Below, piece by piece: positions 36,674 through 45,497 of a DNA stretch of 59,958 nt. A program made the translations under genes and the position numbers. Positions within the stretch are counted from its first letter, which is position 1. The number at the start of each line of letters is the position of its first letter. Below the pieces are notes generated by a model. It was given only the letters and a program-made list of their open reading frames with translations, was not told where the DNA came from and ran no database searches. The stretch is from Collinsella sp. AM33-4BH (lineage in GTDB: Bacteria; Actinomycetota; Coriobacteriia; Coriobacteriales; Coriobacteriaceae). The stretch lies in the NCBI RefSeq assembly GCF_003469205.1, contig NZ_QSIN01000012.1:227-60184 (forward strand), in the 5' to 3' direction.

Positions 36674-37669
36674 ATGAGCAAGAACCTCTCCCAGCAGGTC
36701 GTTCTCGACCGCCGCGGCTTCGTTGCCGCCACCTTCGCAACCGTTGCCGGCCTTGGTCTTGCCGGCTGCTCCGACACCAGCGCCGAGGCCGACAAGGGTT
36801 CCGCCGTCGGCTCCTCCAAGAGCTCCGAGGATACCGAAGTTTCCACCACGCTCGACGCCAAGGCATTCGACAAGCTCGTCGACAACGGCCCCAAGGCCGA
36901 TGACGATGCCATCGCCGCCAGCACCTGGGCCACGGCCGTCAAGGACGCCGGCGTCTTTAAGATCGGTGGCGTTCAGACCTCCACGCTCTTCTCCCTCCTC
37001 AACGAGAAAGACGGTCAGACCCGCGGCTTCGACGCCGGTATCGCACAGCTCCTGTCCAACTACATTCTGGGCGAGAACAAGGTCGAGATCACCCAGGTGA
37101 CCTCGGACACGCGCGAGTCCGTCCTGCAGAATGGCCAGGTCGACGCCGTCTTTGCCACCTACACCATCACTGACGAGCGCAAGAAGCTCGTCTCTTTCGC
37201 CGGCCCCTACTACTACACCCAGCAGGCCATCCTGGTGCTCGCGGATAACGACGACATCAAGAGCGTCGACGACCTGGCTGACATGAACGTCGCCGTCCAG
37301 TCCGGCTCCAACGGCCCCGCCATCCTGGAGGAGTTCGCTCCCAAGGCCAGCCAGCAGGAGTTCAAGACCGACGAGGAGGCCCGCCAGGCACTTCAGCAGG
37401 GTCGCGTTGACGCCTACGTCATCGACAACAACATGCAGCAGAGCGCCCTGGTCCGCGAGCCCGGTAAGTACAAGATCGCCGGCAAGCCCTTCGGCAGCAA
37501 GGAGCCCTATGGCATCGGTCTGCCGCTCGATTCCGACGGCGTCGCCTTCGTTAACGACTTCCTTAAGAAGATCGAGGACGACGGCACCTGGACCGAGCTG
37601 TGGCAGATCTGCATCGGCGACCGTACGGGCGACACCAATGTTCCCGAGCTGCCCGAGATCGGCGCCTAG
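36674..37669 (+). CDS. Amino-acid ABC transporter substrate-binding lipoprotein
   Basis: 331 aa extracytoplasmic binding protein of the SBP_bac_3 family; probably binds glutamate, glutamine or another polar amino acid. The signal is LDRRGFVAATFATVAGLGLAGC (written here as RRGF at 13-16 and lipobox LAGC ending at Cys32); the twin arginine suggests possible Tat export, and Lgt at 13650 would lipidate Cys32. An acidic/Ser linker of about 35 residues follows, then the two-lobed domain (RGFDAGIAQLLSNYILGE, NVAVQSGSNGPAILEEF). AAAGGTG precedes the ATG. A hairpin after the gene (37758-37783) likely raises its level over the permeases. Confidence 0.93.
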   Translation: MSKNLSQQVVLDRRGFVAATFATVAGLGLAGCSDTSAEADKGSAVGSSKSSEDTEVSTTLDAKAFDKLVDNGPKADDDAIAASTWATAVKDAGVFKIGGVQTSTLFSLLNEKDGQTRGFDAGIAQLLSNYILGENKVEITQVTSDTRESVLQNGQVDAVFATYTITDERKKLVSFAGPYYYTQQAILVLADNDDIKSVDDLADMNVAVQSGSNGPAILEEFAPKASQQEFKTDEEARQALQQGRVDAYVIDNNMQQSALVREPGKYKIAGKPFGSKEPYGIGLPLDSDGVAFVNDFLKKIEDDGTWTELWQICIGDRTGDTNVPELPEIGA

Positions 37670-37757
37670 GCAACGCGCCTAGTAACGGCCGCAACGAAAC
37701 CATACGGAAACGCACGGTGCGCTTTATTGCGCTAAACTGTTTCCTTACTGAGTTGTC

Positions 37758-37783
37758 GGGGCTTCCGTACGCACGGGAGCCCC
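37758..37783 (+). terminator. Attenuator-like hairpin between binding protein and permease genes
   Basis: GGGGCTTCCGT / ACGGGAGCCCC with a 4-nt loop ACGC, followed by TTTCCTTA. It is placed to cause partial termination inside the operon. Confidence 0.65.
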
Positions 37784-37807
37784 TTTCCTTACCGGCAGGA
37801 GGTCCGC

Positions 37808-38467
37808 ATGAGTCTCTCCGAGCTCTGGTCGCTCTATGGCCAGAACTATATCGACGCGCTGCTCGCAACCTGGGGCACGACGCTTGAGTCGTTTGCCATC
37901 GCCATGGTGCTGGCCGTCGCCGTCACCGTGATGCGCGTGTCGCCGCTCAAGCCGCTGCGCGTCTTTGGCGACCTGTATGTCCAGGTCTTCCGTAACATCC
38001 CCGGCATCGCGCTGCTTATCATCGTCGTCTACGCGCTGCCGCCGCTCAAGGTCGTCCTGCCCTACCGCACCTGCGTTATCGTCGCCACGGTCCTTTTGGG
38101 CTCGGCCTTTGGCTCCGAGAACTTTATGAGCGGCATCAACACCGTCGGTGTCGGCCAGGTGGAAGCCGCCCGCTCGCTCGGCATGAGCTTCAACCGCATC
38201 CTCGCCAAGATCGTGATCCCGCAGGCACTGCGCTCGAGCGTGCTGCCCATGACCAACCTCTTTATCGCCGTCATGCTCACCACCGCGCTCGGCAGCCAGG
38301 TGCCGCTTAAACCGCAGGAGCTCACCGGCGTGGTGAGCTACATCAACACGCGCTCGCTCGGCGGCGTCGCCGCGTTCTTTATCTCGGCGCTCGGCTACCT
38401 GGGCACGGCCTTTGTGGTGAGCCACATTGGCAACTATATCGATAAGAAGGTGAGGATCCTCCGATGA
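37808..38467 (+). CDS. Amino-acid ABC transporter permease (first subunit)
   Basis: 219 aa, about five membrane helices. The EAA loop that contacts the ATPase is GVGQVEAARSLGMSFNRILA at about residues 115-134. Belongs to the HisM/GlnP group of polar amino-acid permeases. AGGAGG lies 6 nt before the ATG. Its stop overlaps the start of the next permease by 4 nt (ATGA), indicating translational coupling. Confidence 0.94.
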   Translation: MSLSELWSLYGQNYIDALLATWGTTLESFAIAMVLAVAVTVMRVSPLKPLRVFGDLYVQVFRNIPGIALLIIVVYALPPLKVVLPYRTCVIVATVLLGSAFGSENFMSGINTVGVGQVEAARSLGMSFNRILAKIVIPQALRSSVLPMTNLFIAVMLTTALGSQVPLKPQELTGVVSYINTRSLGGVAAFFISALGYLGTAFVVSHIGNYIDKKVRILR

Positions 38468-39297
38468 GCAAGCACTCCACCTCCGCGCTCACCATGCGCG
38501 ATGCGCTCTACGAGGCTCCCGGCCCCAAGATGCGCACCAAGATTCGCGTCGGCACCGCCATCTCACTTGTTGCCGTGGCCGCGCTCATCGCTCTGGTACT
38601 GCAGCGCTTTTATGCGACCGGCCAGCTTTCGGTCCATTACTGGTACTTCTTTACGCACCTCACCACCTGGAAGTTCCTGCTTGCCGGTTTTGAGGGCACC
38701 GTTAAAGTCGCACTCACCGCCGGCGTCATTGCGCTGGTACTGGGCTTAGCCCTTATGCTCGGCCGCACGAGCGGCATCAAGCCGTTGCAGCTGGTCTGCC
38801 GCGTGCTCACCGATTTCTTCCGTGGCGTGCCGAGCCTGCTGTTCATCTACTTCTTCTTTTTGGTGCTGCCCCAGTACAAGATCGCACTGCCGTCGTTTTG
38901 GATGCTCACGCTTCCCGTCGCGCTCGCTGCGGCCGGCGTACTGGCCGAGATCTTCCGTGCCGGCGTCAACGCCGTGCCGCGCGGCCAGGTCGAGGCCGCC
39001 CAGGCGCTCGGTCTCTCCAAAGCTAAAATCACCTTTAAAATCGTGCTGCCGCAGGCTATTCGGTTTATCATTCCGTCGTTGATTTCGCAGCTTGTGGTCG
39101 TCGTCAAAGACACCACCGTCGCCTACGTGGTGAGCTACCCCGACCTCATGCAAAATGCCCGCGTGCTCATTACCAACTACGATGCACTCGTGTCGGTCTA
39201 CCTAGTGATCGCGGTCATCTATATCCTCATCAACGTCGCGATCAACAAGGCCGCTGTCTACGTTTCGCACAAGACCGGCGCGACCATCATCCGCTAA
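38464..39297 (+). CDS. Amino-acid ABC transporter permease (second subunit)
   Basis: 277 aa with a cytosolic N-terminal extension of about 25 residues, then about five to six helices. EAA loop: VPRGQVEAAQALGLSKAKIT at about residues 175-194. It pairs with the preceding permease to form the heteromeric membrane channel. Overlaps the upstream gene by 4 nt; 36 nt separate it from the ATPase gene. Confidence 0.94.
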   Translation: MSKHSTSALTMRDALYEAPGPKMRTKIRVGTAISLVAVAALIALVLQRFYATGQLSVHYWYFFTHLTTWKFLLAGFEGTVKVALTAGVIALVLGLALMLGRTSGIKPLQLVCRVLTDFFRGVPSLLFIYFFFLVLPQYKIALPSFWMLTLPVALAAAGVLAEIFRAGVNAVPRGQVEAAQALGLSKAKITFKIVLPQAIRFIIPSLISQLVVVVKDTTVAYVVSYPDLMQNARVLITNYDALVSVYLVIAVIYILINVAINKAAVYVSHKTGATIIR

Positions 39298-39333
39298 CGC
39301 TTTACCATTTCGAGTCATAAGGAGCCGAGCACC

Positions 39334-40098
39334 ATGGCACAGAGCACCTCTTCCACCGGCAATCAGCCGCTGATCGAGCTCAGACACGTCGATAAGCACT
39401 ATGGCGATCTGCACGTCCTCAACGACATCAATCTCTCGGTCGACCGCGGCGAGGTCGTCGTGGTGATCGGCCCCTCGGGCTCGGGCAAGTCGACCATGTG
39501 CCGAACCATCAACCGCCTGGAAACCATCGACTCGGGCGAGATCCTCATCGAGGGCGAGCCCCTGCCGCAGGAAGGCAAGGACCTTGCCCGCATGCGTGCC
39601 GAACTGGGCATGGTGTTTCAGCAGTTCAACCTGTTCGCACATATGACGGTGCTGCAGAACGTCATGCTGGGACCGGTCGACGTGCTAGGCGTGTCCAAGG
39701 AGGAGGCTCGTGAGCGCGCCATGGACCTGCTGAGCCGCGTAGGCGTTGCCGAGCAGGCCGATAAGGTGCCCGCACAGCTCTCGGGCGGCCAGCAACAGCG
39801 CGTCGCCATCGCCCGTTCGCTTGCCATGCAGCCCAAGGCCATGCTCTTCGACGAGCCCACGAGCGCCCTTGACCCCGAGATGATCAACGAGGTGCTCGAG
39901 GTCATGGTTCGCCTGGCCCAACAGGGCATGACGATGATCGTGATTACGCATGAGATGAACTTTGCCCGCCGCGTGGCCGACCGCGTCGTGTTTATGGCCG
40001 ACGGTCAGATCGTGGAAACCGGCACGCCCGACGAGTTCTTCGACCATCCCCAGACCAAGCGTGCCCAGGACTTCCTCAACTCCATCAAGGGCCACTAG
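39334..40098 (+). CDS. Amino-acid ABC transporter ATP-binding protein
   Basis: 254 aa ATPase of the GlnQ/GluA group. Walker A GPSGSGKST (about 47-55), signature LSGGQQQR (about 149-156), Walker B AMLFDEPTSALD (about 169-180) and switch His in VITHEM. GGAGC ribosome site. It completes the four-gene operon binding protein, permease, permease, ATPase. Confidence 0.96.
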   Translation: MAQSTSSTGNQPLIELRHVDKHYGDLHVLNDINLSVDRGEVVVVIGPSGSGKSTMCRTINRLETIDSGEILIEGEPLPQEGKDLARMRAELGMVFQQFNLFAHMTVLQNVMLGPVDVLGVSKEEARERAMDLLSRVGVAEQADKVPAQLSGGQQQRVAIARSLAMQPKAMLFDEPTSALDPEMINEVLEVMVRLAQQGMTMIVITHEMNFARRVADRVVFMADGQIVETGTPDEFFDHPQTKRAQDFLNSIKGH

Positions 40099-40150
40099 CC
40101 CAATTGCCATGTTCGCTCGCCATGACCATCCAAACTCGAAAGTTACACCT

Positions 40151-40960
40151 ATGATCGGAACTCGTACTTCATCGTCCTACACCCCGCATGTCGACGTTGC
40201 CCCCGCCGACCGTCCTCTCATCCTCGTCGCGCCGCGTTGGGAAGAGGCAAAGCCGTTTTTAAGCGAGACGCTCTCCCCCAACGAGGAAATCGCAAGTGTC
40301 TTTGTCGATGCCATCCTTGCCGCCGGCGGCCTGCCGCTGCAGATGTCTATTACCGAAGACATCGATGTTATCCGTCATTACGTGGAAATCGCCGACGGCA
40401 TCGCCATTCCCGGCGGCCCGGACGTCAACCCCAAACGCTGGGGCGACGAGCGTCCGTACGACCCCACGCTGTGCTGCGAGATCCGCGACCGTTTTGAGTT
40501 TAAGCTGGTTAACGAGGTGCTTCGCGCCAAAAAGCCGCTCTTTACCACCTGCCGAGGCACGCAGTTGCTCAATGTCGCCACCGGCGGCACCCTGTGCATG
40601 GACGTGCCAAGCCTGGGCGCGCGCGAGGGCCGCACACAGTGGCGCCATACCCACGTGCTCAACGACCCTGTGCATCCTGTCGAGGTCGTGCCGGGCTCGC
40701 TGCTGGAGCGCGCGGTTGGCGGGCACAGGCTGATCCAGACCAACTCCGCACACCATTGCTGCGTCGATCGTCTGGGTAAAAGCACGCGCTTGGTCGCCAA
40801 GGCAACCGACGGCGTGCCCGAATGCATCGAAGTCGAAGGCCAGCCGTTCTGCCTGGGCGTGCAATGGCATCCCGAGTACACCTGGCAGACGCTCGAGACC
40901 GACTTTAACCTGTGGAAGTCGTTTGTCGAGGCAGCGGCCAAGGTAAAGCAAGCTCGTTAG
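40151..40960 (+). CDS. Class I glutamine-amidotransferase-like hydrolase (peptidase C26, PuuD type)
   Basis: 269 aa from ATG 40151. Catalytic triad visible: Cys134 (FTTCRGTQLL), His240 and Glu242 (QWHPEYTW). It matches gamma-glutamyl-GABA hydrolase-like enzymes that cleave gamma-glutamyl amides. It lies 52 nt downstream of the amino-acid transporter ATPase on the same strand, so it may process an imported gamma-glutamyl compound (inference). Ribosome site is weak (GAAAG), consistent with coupling to the operon; an alternative start lies at 40110. A terminator follows. Confidence 0.9.
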   Translation: MIGTRTSSSYTPHVDVAPADRPLILVAPRWEEAKPFLSETLSPNEEIASVFVDAILAAGGLPLQMSITEDIDVIRHYVEIADGIAIPGGPDVNPKRWGDERPYDPTLCCEIRDRFEFKLVNEVLRAKKPLFTTCRGTQLLNVATGGTLCMDVPSLGAREGRTQWRHTHVLNDPVHPVEVVPGSLLERAVGGHRLIQTNSAHHCCVDRLGKSTRLVAKATDGVPECIEVEGQPFCLGVQWHPEYTWQTLETDFNLWKSFVEAAAKVKQAR

Positions 40961-40983
40961 TTCACGGACGGCACAGCAGATAA

Positions 40984-41020
40984 GGGCGCCCCGCCGGCCA
41001 CATGGTCCGACGGGGCGCCC
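40984..41020 (+). terminator. Terminator after the C26 hydrolase gene
   Basis: GGGCGCCCCGCCGG / CCGACGGGGCGCCC (40984-40997 and 41007-41020, one mismatch), followed by CTTTACC. It lies between convergent units. Confidence 0.8.
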
Positions 41021-41065
41021 CTTTACCTATGCGCGGCAGGCGCACAGCCCAAGGCACGCAAGCTC

Positions 41066-41422
41066 TTATTCAGCCGCCTCGCGTAGGGCCGACATCGTGG
41101 CCGCATATTGCTGCTGCAGCGCATGCATTCCCTCACGAGCGCCGTCAACAGTATCGGCACCGCGCAGCGCTTCGGTCACCACGACCGCCGGCTCGAACAG
41201 ATTATCGAATCCCAGGTTCTGGCTCACGCCCTTGAGCGTGTGCGCCGCCATAAACGCTTCCTTGGCGTCTCCTGCCGCCATGGCAGCCTCCAGCTTGTCC
41301 ATGCTCTCGTCATCCAAAAACTTGAGGGCAAAACGGGCAAGCATCTCCTCACCCATCAGCCGAGTGCAAGCGTCATCATAATTGGCGCCGATCTTCTCAT
41401 ACGCCTCACGCATGGAAATCAT
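41066..41422 (-). CDS. HPt (histidine phosphotransfer) domain protein
   Basis: 118 aa, a stand-alone four-helix HPt domain. The phospho-accepting histidine is His61 in MAAHTLKGVSQNLGF. AAAGGAG lies 9 nt before the ATG. It is 23 nt downstream of the GGDEF-REC-HD-GYP gene on the same strand, so it probably exchanges phosphate with that protein's receiver domain. No histidine kinase gene lies nearby. Confidence 0.93.
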   Translation of the reverse strand: MISMREAYEKIGANYDDACTRLMGEEMLARFALKFLDDESMDKLEAAMAAGDAKEAFMAAHTLKGVSQNLGFDNLFEPAVVVTEALRGADTVDGAREGMHALQQQYAATMSALREAAE

Positions 41423-41445
41423 GGATTCAAACTCCTTTGGTCAAA

Positions 41446-43326
41446 CTAAATCGTAGGAAGCGCAACGACCTCGGCGGGGCGCGCCAATGTTTCGGCAATA
41501 CGGTCTTGCACCTCGAGCAGGCAGTCGAGCAGCAGCGGGTTAAAGGTACCGCACTTGCCGTCCAGGATCATCTGGATCGCCTCCTCGTGCGGAATAGCAT
41601 CCTTGTACACGCGCACGCTCGTCAGCGCATCGTACACGTCAGCCACCGACACCACCTGTGCGGCGATGGGGATATCGTCGCCCTTAAGGCCGTCGGGATA
41701 ACCTTTGCCGTCCCAGCGCTCGTGATGCCAGCGCGCAATCTGGTACGCATATTCCATAAGCGCATTGCCGGCGTGATGGCGACCCAGCTCACGCAGCATG
41801 TCGGCGCCGATCGTGGTATGCGTCTTCATAATCTCGAACTCCTCGGGCGTGAGGCGCCCGGGCTTGTTGAGAATCGCATCGTCAATCGACATCTTGCCGA
41901 TATCGTGCAGCGCCGAAGCCAGGGCAATCGTGGAGCGCTCCTCATTGTCGAGGGAGATGTTGTCGCTACGGTGGACCAGGCAGCCAAGCAGCAGCTCGGT
42001 CAGCTTCTCGATGTTCGTAACATGCCTGCCGCTCTCGCCATTGCGGAGCTCCATGACGCCGGCCATGATGTCGATGAGCATGCGGCTGTTCTTGACGCGC
42101 TCGTTGTACTGTTGGGACAGCAGGCTCGTCAGACGACGCTGCTTGGCGTACAGGCGGATGGTGTTGCTTACACGGCGACGCACGACACGAGAGTCAAACG
42201 GGCGGTTGACATAGTCCGAGGCACCCAGCTCATACGCGCGCAGCACCACATCGTCGGAATCTTCGCTCGAGATCATGATGACAGGCAGATTGTCAATAAT
42301 CGACCGGCGCGACAGATCGCCCAACACCTCAAAGCCGTTCATGCCCGGCATGACAATGTCCAGCAGCACGAGCGACAACTCATCGCCATAGCGGTCGACC
42401 ATGTCGAGCGCCGCGCGACCGCTATCGGCCTCGAGGATGCAATACTCGTCCTTGAGCATCTCGCTGAGAATAGCTCGGTTCATCTCGGAGTCATCGACGA
42501 TAAGCACCGAAGGCTTTTCGCTTTGGAAGGCCTCGATGGAATCGGCATCGGTCACGACCGTACCGGCTTTTGCCTTAGCGCGGCTCAATAATTGGACAGC
42601 GCGGCCAACGCCCTCATCGACCGTCTCGCCATTAATGCGAACGCCACCAACACATGCCGTCAAGCTAACACGCTCATGGCCCGGAATAACCGTGGAATGA
42701 ACGGCATCGGATACGTGACGCAGGCGACGGGCGAAATCATCGGAGGGGATATTGGGCATGACGGCCACAAACTTATCGCAGCCATAGCGGACAAGCTCGT
42801 CAGTCGAACGAATACTGCTGCGTATGGCCGTCGCCACCGCACCGAGTGCAAGGTCGCCGGCATGACGGCCACAGGTATCGTTGAAGACCCTAAAATCATC
42901 AAGGTCGATCATGGCCACACCGGCCTGCATGCGGGCGCTACGAAGCTTTTCCTCGTAATATCGGCGATTGCGCACGCTCGTCAGCACGTCGGTGTAGACA
43001 AGGTCCTCTTCTGCGGTCTCCTGTTCATCAATCGGACGCACCATCAGCAGGACGTGAGGCTCGCCCTCGACCTTCAGAGGGCGCAGGCGAGCGCGGTACT
43101 CAACGCCACCGTTGAGCAGCCGTTCCGACACCTCATCGGAACCTGCCAAGACCTCCAGACCTGACTGGCGCAGACAGGGACACCGATCGCCGGCGAGCAG
43201 GCAGTTGGGATCGCCCTTAATCTGGTCGGCCGACAGCAAACGTACCACGGGGTAGGTCTTCGCGACACGGGCGACCTCGGCGGCAGCCTCCTCGTCGGTT
43301 AGATTGGCCTCGTGATTATTGAGCAT
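41446..43326 (-). CDS. Degenerate GGDEF - receiver - HD-GYP signalling protein
   Basis: 626 aa, soluble. Domains: N-terminal region with a Cys cluster CLLAGDRCPC (42-51), GGDEF-like domain about 105-260, receiver about 272-395 (phospho-Asp323 in LVLLDIVMPGMNG) and HD-GYP about 405-610 (HDIGK at 474-478; HHERWDGKGYP at 534-544). The GGDEF active site reads GCDKF (182-186), so cyclic-di-GMP synthesis is unlikely. HD-GYP residues are intact, implying cyclic-di-GMP hydrolysis. In the receiver the conserved Lys before Pro-Phe is Arg375 (NRPF). It forms an operon with the HPt gene. Confidence 0.93.
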   Translation of the reverse strand: MLNNHEANLTDEEAAAEVARVAKTYPVVRLLSADQIKGDPNCLLAGDRCPCLRQSGLEVLAGSDEVSERLLNGGVEYRARLRPLKVEGEPHVLLMVRPIDEQETAEEDLVYTDVLTSVRNRRYYEEKLRSARMQAGVAMIDLDDFRVFNDTCGRHAGDLALGAVATAIRSSIRSTDELVRYGCDKFVAVMPNIPSDDFARRLRHVSDAVHSTVIPGHERVSLTACVGGVRINGETVDEGVGRAVQLLSRAKAKAGTVVTDADSIEAFQSEKPSVLIVDDSEMNRAILSEMLKDEYCILEADSGRAALDMVDRYGDELSLVLLDIVMPGMNGFEVLGDLSRRSIIDNLPVIMISSEDSDDVVLRAYELGASDYVNRPFDSRVVRRRVSNTIRLYAKQRRLTSLLSQQYNERVKNSRMLIDIMAGVMELRNGESGRHVTNIEKLTELLLGCLVHRSDNISLDNEERSTIALASALHDIGKMSIDDAILNKPGRLTPEEFEIMKTHTTIGADMLRELGRHHAGNALMEYAYQIARWHHERWDGKGYPDGLKGDDIPIAAQVVSVADVYDALTSVRVYKDAIPHEEAIQMILDGKCGTFNPLLLDCLLEVQDRIAETLARPAEVVALPTI

Positions 43327-43537
43327 AGGGGGCCCTTTCTATCGTTACGCACGGCAACGGTGCATATCAATTGGTACAAGGGTAACATCTAACAGCTGAA
43401 GGCAAACGCGCGTTTATCGTTACATTTTTATGACCTGGCAAACGGCGGTAATGGAGCCTCGGGTGCGCGGTTATGGGCGCATTCGTTAACAATGACGAAA
43501 CGCCAGCAGCCCTTCTCCCCGCAGGTCATCGAGCGTG

Positions 43538-44335
43538 CTAACGCTCCAAGACATCGCGAACGGCGTTTGCCGCCGTAACGGGGCGATCGCGCAAACCGTT
43601 ATGCTCGCCCGGGATCGTCACAAGGGGGCAATCGAGATATTCGGCAGCCGCTCGCGTGCCAGCCTCGCGGGGTGTATCGACCGAAAGCTCGCCGAGAAGC
43701 ACAGCAGCAACGGATTTCGATGCGCGGGCGCGCTCCCAGTCGGGAGCATATGTCATATTTGTTCCGTATTCATTGGCCATAAAGCAACGACCATTGCGCA
43801 GGGCATGTTTGACTTCCGCTTCGGTCGTCCCGGGAGCCTCGGGGTCCAAGTCGCCGAGGGCTCCCAAGAAAAGCCGGAGCGCCCTTGAAACCTTTCCAGC
43901 CGCAATCATATCGAGCAAAACCGGAGCTGCGCCCATGCCGACGCCTTCGGCCGACACAGCCGGCTCATGCAGAATCGCACGGGCGACGAGATGGGGTTCG
44001 GTGCGAAGAAGCTCCAGCGCCACCAACGTACCGGCGCTATGCGCAAGCACATTTGCCGGAGCGCCAACGTGTTCGATCACGGCTTGCAGGTCGGCGGCCT
44101 GGGCGGCAAGATCATAGCCGCCGTCTGCCGCATCGCTGCTGCCACCGCAGCCGCGGCGGTCGTAGGCAATTACGTGGTAGTTGCGGCTGAGCTCACAAGC
44201 GATACCGTCGAAAAATGTGCCGTCGACACAAGCGCCGTGCACGCACACCAAGGCAGGAGTATCAGGCGACACATCTGGGCCGGCATATTCGCGACAGGCA
44301 ATCGTGGTGCCCGCATTCTCGACCGTAAAATCCAT
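43538..44335 (-). CDS. Alpha/beta hydrolase
   Basis: 265 aa. Oxyanion strand motif CVHGACVDGTFFDG (31-44), nucleophile elbow LAHSAGTLV with Ser100, and a C-terminal GEHNGL with His244. The DRRGCGGSS block (59-67) is typical of the esterase/lactonase/haloperoxidase branch. Cytosolic; substrate unknown. GGGGG precedes the ATG. Divergent from the radical SAM gene. Confidence 0.9.
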   Translation of the reverse strand: MDFTVENAGTTIACREYAGPDVSPDTPALVCVHGACVDGTFFDGIACELSRNYHVIAYDRRGCGGSSDAADGGYDLAAQAADLQAVIEHVGAPANVLAHSAGTLVALELLRTEPHLVARAILHEPAVSAEGVGMGAAPVLLDMIAAGKVSRALRLFLGALGDLDPEAPGTTEAEVKHALRNGRCFMANEYGTNMTYAPDWERARASKSVAAVLLGELSVDTPREAGTRAAAEYLDCPLVTIPGEHNGLRDRPVTAANAVRDVLER

Positions 44336-44560
44336 GTTGTGCCCCCATCATCAACGCTCATCCGGTTGCACGTCAGTGCGGTTGGATGGACCCGTATTGC
44401 CTTACGCCTTGTTAACAGATTAACTTTACCCGACCCGAGGCTTTTCATGGCACGGCATAATGAGCGACGTGAAAAAACGAAACTTGTAAAGCAAGAGCCC
44501 GCACCTTGCTTTGGAGCCGATGCTATGCTTAGGCACAATTGTCTTGAGGAGCATATGCCT

Positions 44561-45337
44561 ATGTCTACGTTTTTGAATGCAAGCCCCATCTTTGGGCCCG
44601 TTCGCAGCCGTCGCCTTGGTCTCTCGCTCGGCGTCAACATGATGCCGGCCAGCGGCAAAATCTGCACGTTCGACTGCATTTACTGCGAAAACGGCCTCAA
44701 CGCCGAACGCCCCTGCCATGAGCCGTACAACACGGCTGCCGTGGTACTCGACGCGCTCGAGGCAAAGCTGCGCGAGATGGCAGCCGAGGGCGAGCTCCCC
44801 GATGTGATCACCTTCGCAGGCAACGGCGAGCCCACCGCCGCACCGGAGTTTCCTCAGGCTATCGCCGGCGCCGTGGCGCTGCGCAACGAGCTTGCCCCAA
44901 ACTCCAAGATCGCCGTGCTCTCCAACGGTACGCGCGCCGATCGCCCCGAGGTGCACGACGCGCTCATGATGGTTGACGACAACATTCTTAAGCTCGATAC
45001 CGTCGACCCGGCGTTTATCCAGCTGCTCGACCAGCCTGTTGGCCCCTACGACGTCGAGCACCAGATTGAGACGTTCGCAAGCTTTGACGGTCACGTTATT
45101 ATCCAGACGATCTTTTTGACCGGTGAGTATCAGGGCAAGCCCATCGACAACACCGGCGAGGAGTACGTTGCCCCCTGGCTCGCGGCGCTTGAGCGCATTC
45201 GCCCACAAGAAGCGACCATTTACACGGTGGCGCGCGAGACACCGATCGCCGGCCTTGCCAAAGCAGCGCCCGAGGTGCTCGACGTCATTGCCGCGCGCGT
45301 GCGCGCCCTCGGCATCCCCTGCCAGGTGAGCTACTAG
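44561..45337 (+). CDS. Radical SAM protein (COG0731-like)
   Basis: 258 aa. The [4Fe-4S]/SAM motif CTFDCIYC gives Cys35, Cys39 and Cys42 (CX3CX2C), followed by the glycine-rich FAGNGEPTAAPEFP. The N-terminal GPVRSRRLGLSLGVN block is typical of the COG0731 group related to the wybutosine enzyme, whose bacterial members have unknown roles. ATG 44561 is preferred because GAGGAG is 9 nt away; ATG 44555 is only 3 nt from it. The gene is probably monocistronic and is followed by a family-D palindrome. Confidence 0.9.
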   Translation: MSTFLNASPIFGPVRSRRLGLSLGVNMMPASGKICTFDCIYCENGLNAERPCHEPYNTAAVVLDALEAKLREMAAEGELPDVITFAGNGEPTAAPEFPQAIAGAVALRNELAPNSKIAVLSNGTRADRPEVHDALMMVDDNILKLDTVDPAFIQLLDQPVGPYDVEHQIETFASFDGHVIIQTIFLTGEYQGKPIDNTGEEYVAPWLAALERIRPQEATIYTVARETPIAGLAKAAPEVLDVIAARVRALGIPCQVSY

Positions 45338-45378
45338 CAAAACCACGCAGCAGCTAGTGCCCGCCATCCCGCCCCATC

Positions 45379-45445
45379 AGTTGCGGTGATATAGTTCCTA
45401 TTTGTGCTGTTAAACCGCTTAAATCGGAACTATATCACCGCAACT
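45379..45445. repeat. Family-D palindrome, copy 1
   Basis: Perfect 20-bp arms AGTTGCGGTGATATAGTTCC (45379-45398) and the complement (45426-45445) around 27 nt. The outer part GTTGCGGTGA recurs at 52967-53032 with a different inner arm. It separates the radical SAM gene and map. Confidence 0.92.
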
Positions 45446-45497
45446 TTTATGGACGCGTGGGTGGGCTATACTAGCTGCGAATGAAAGGAAGTTAGCC

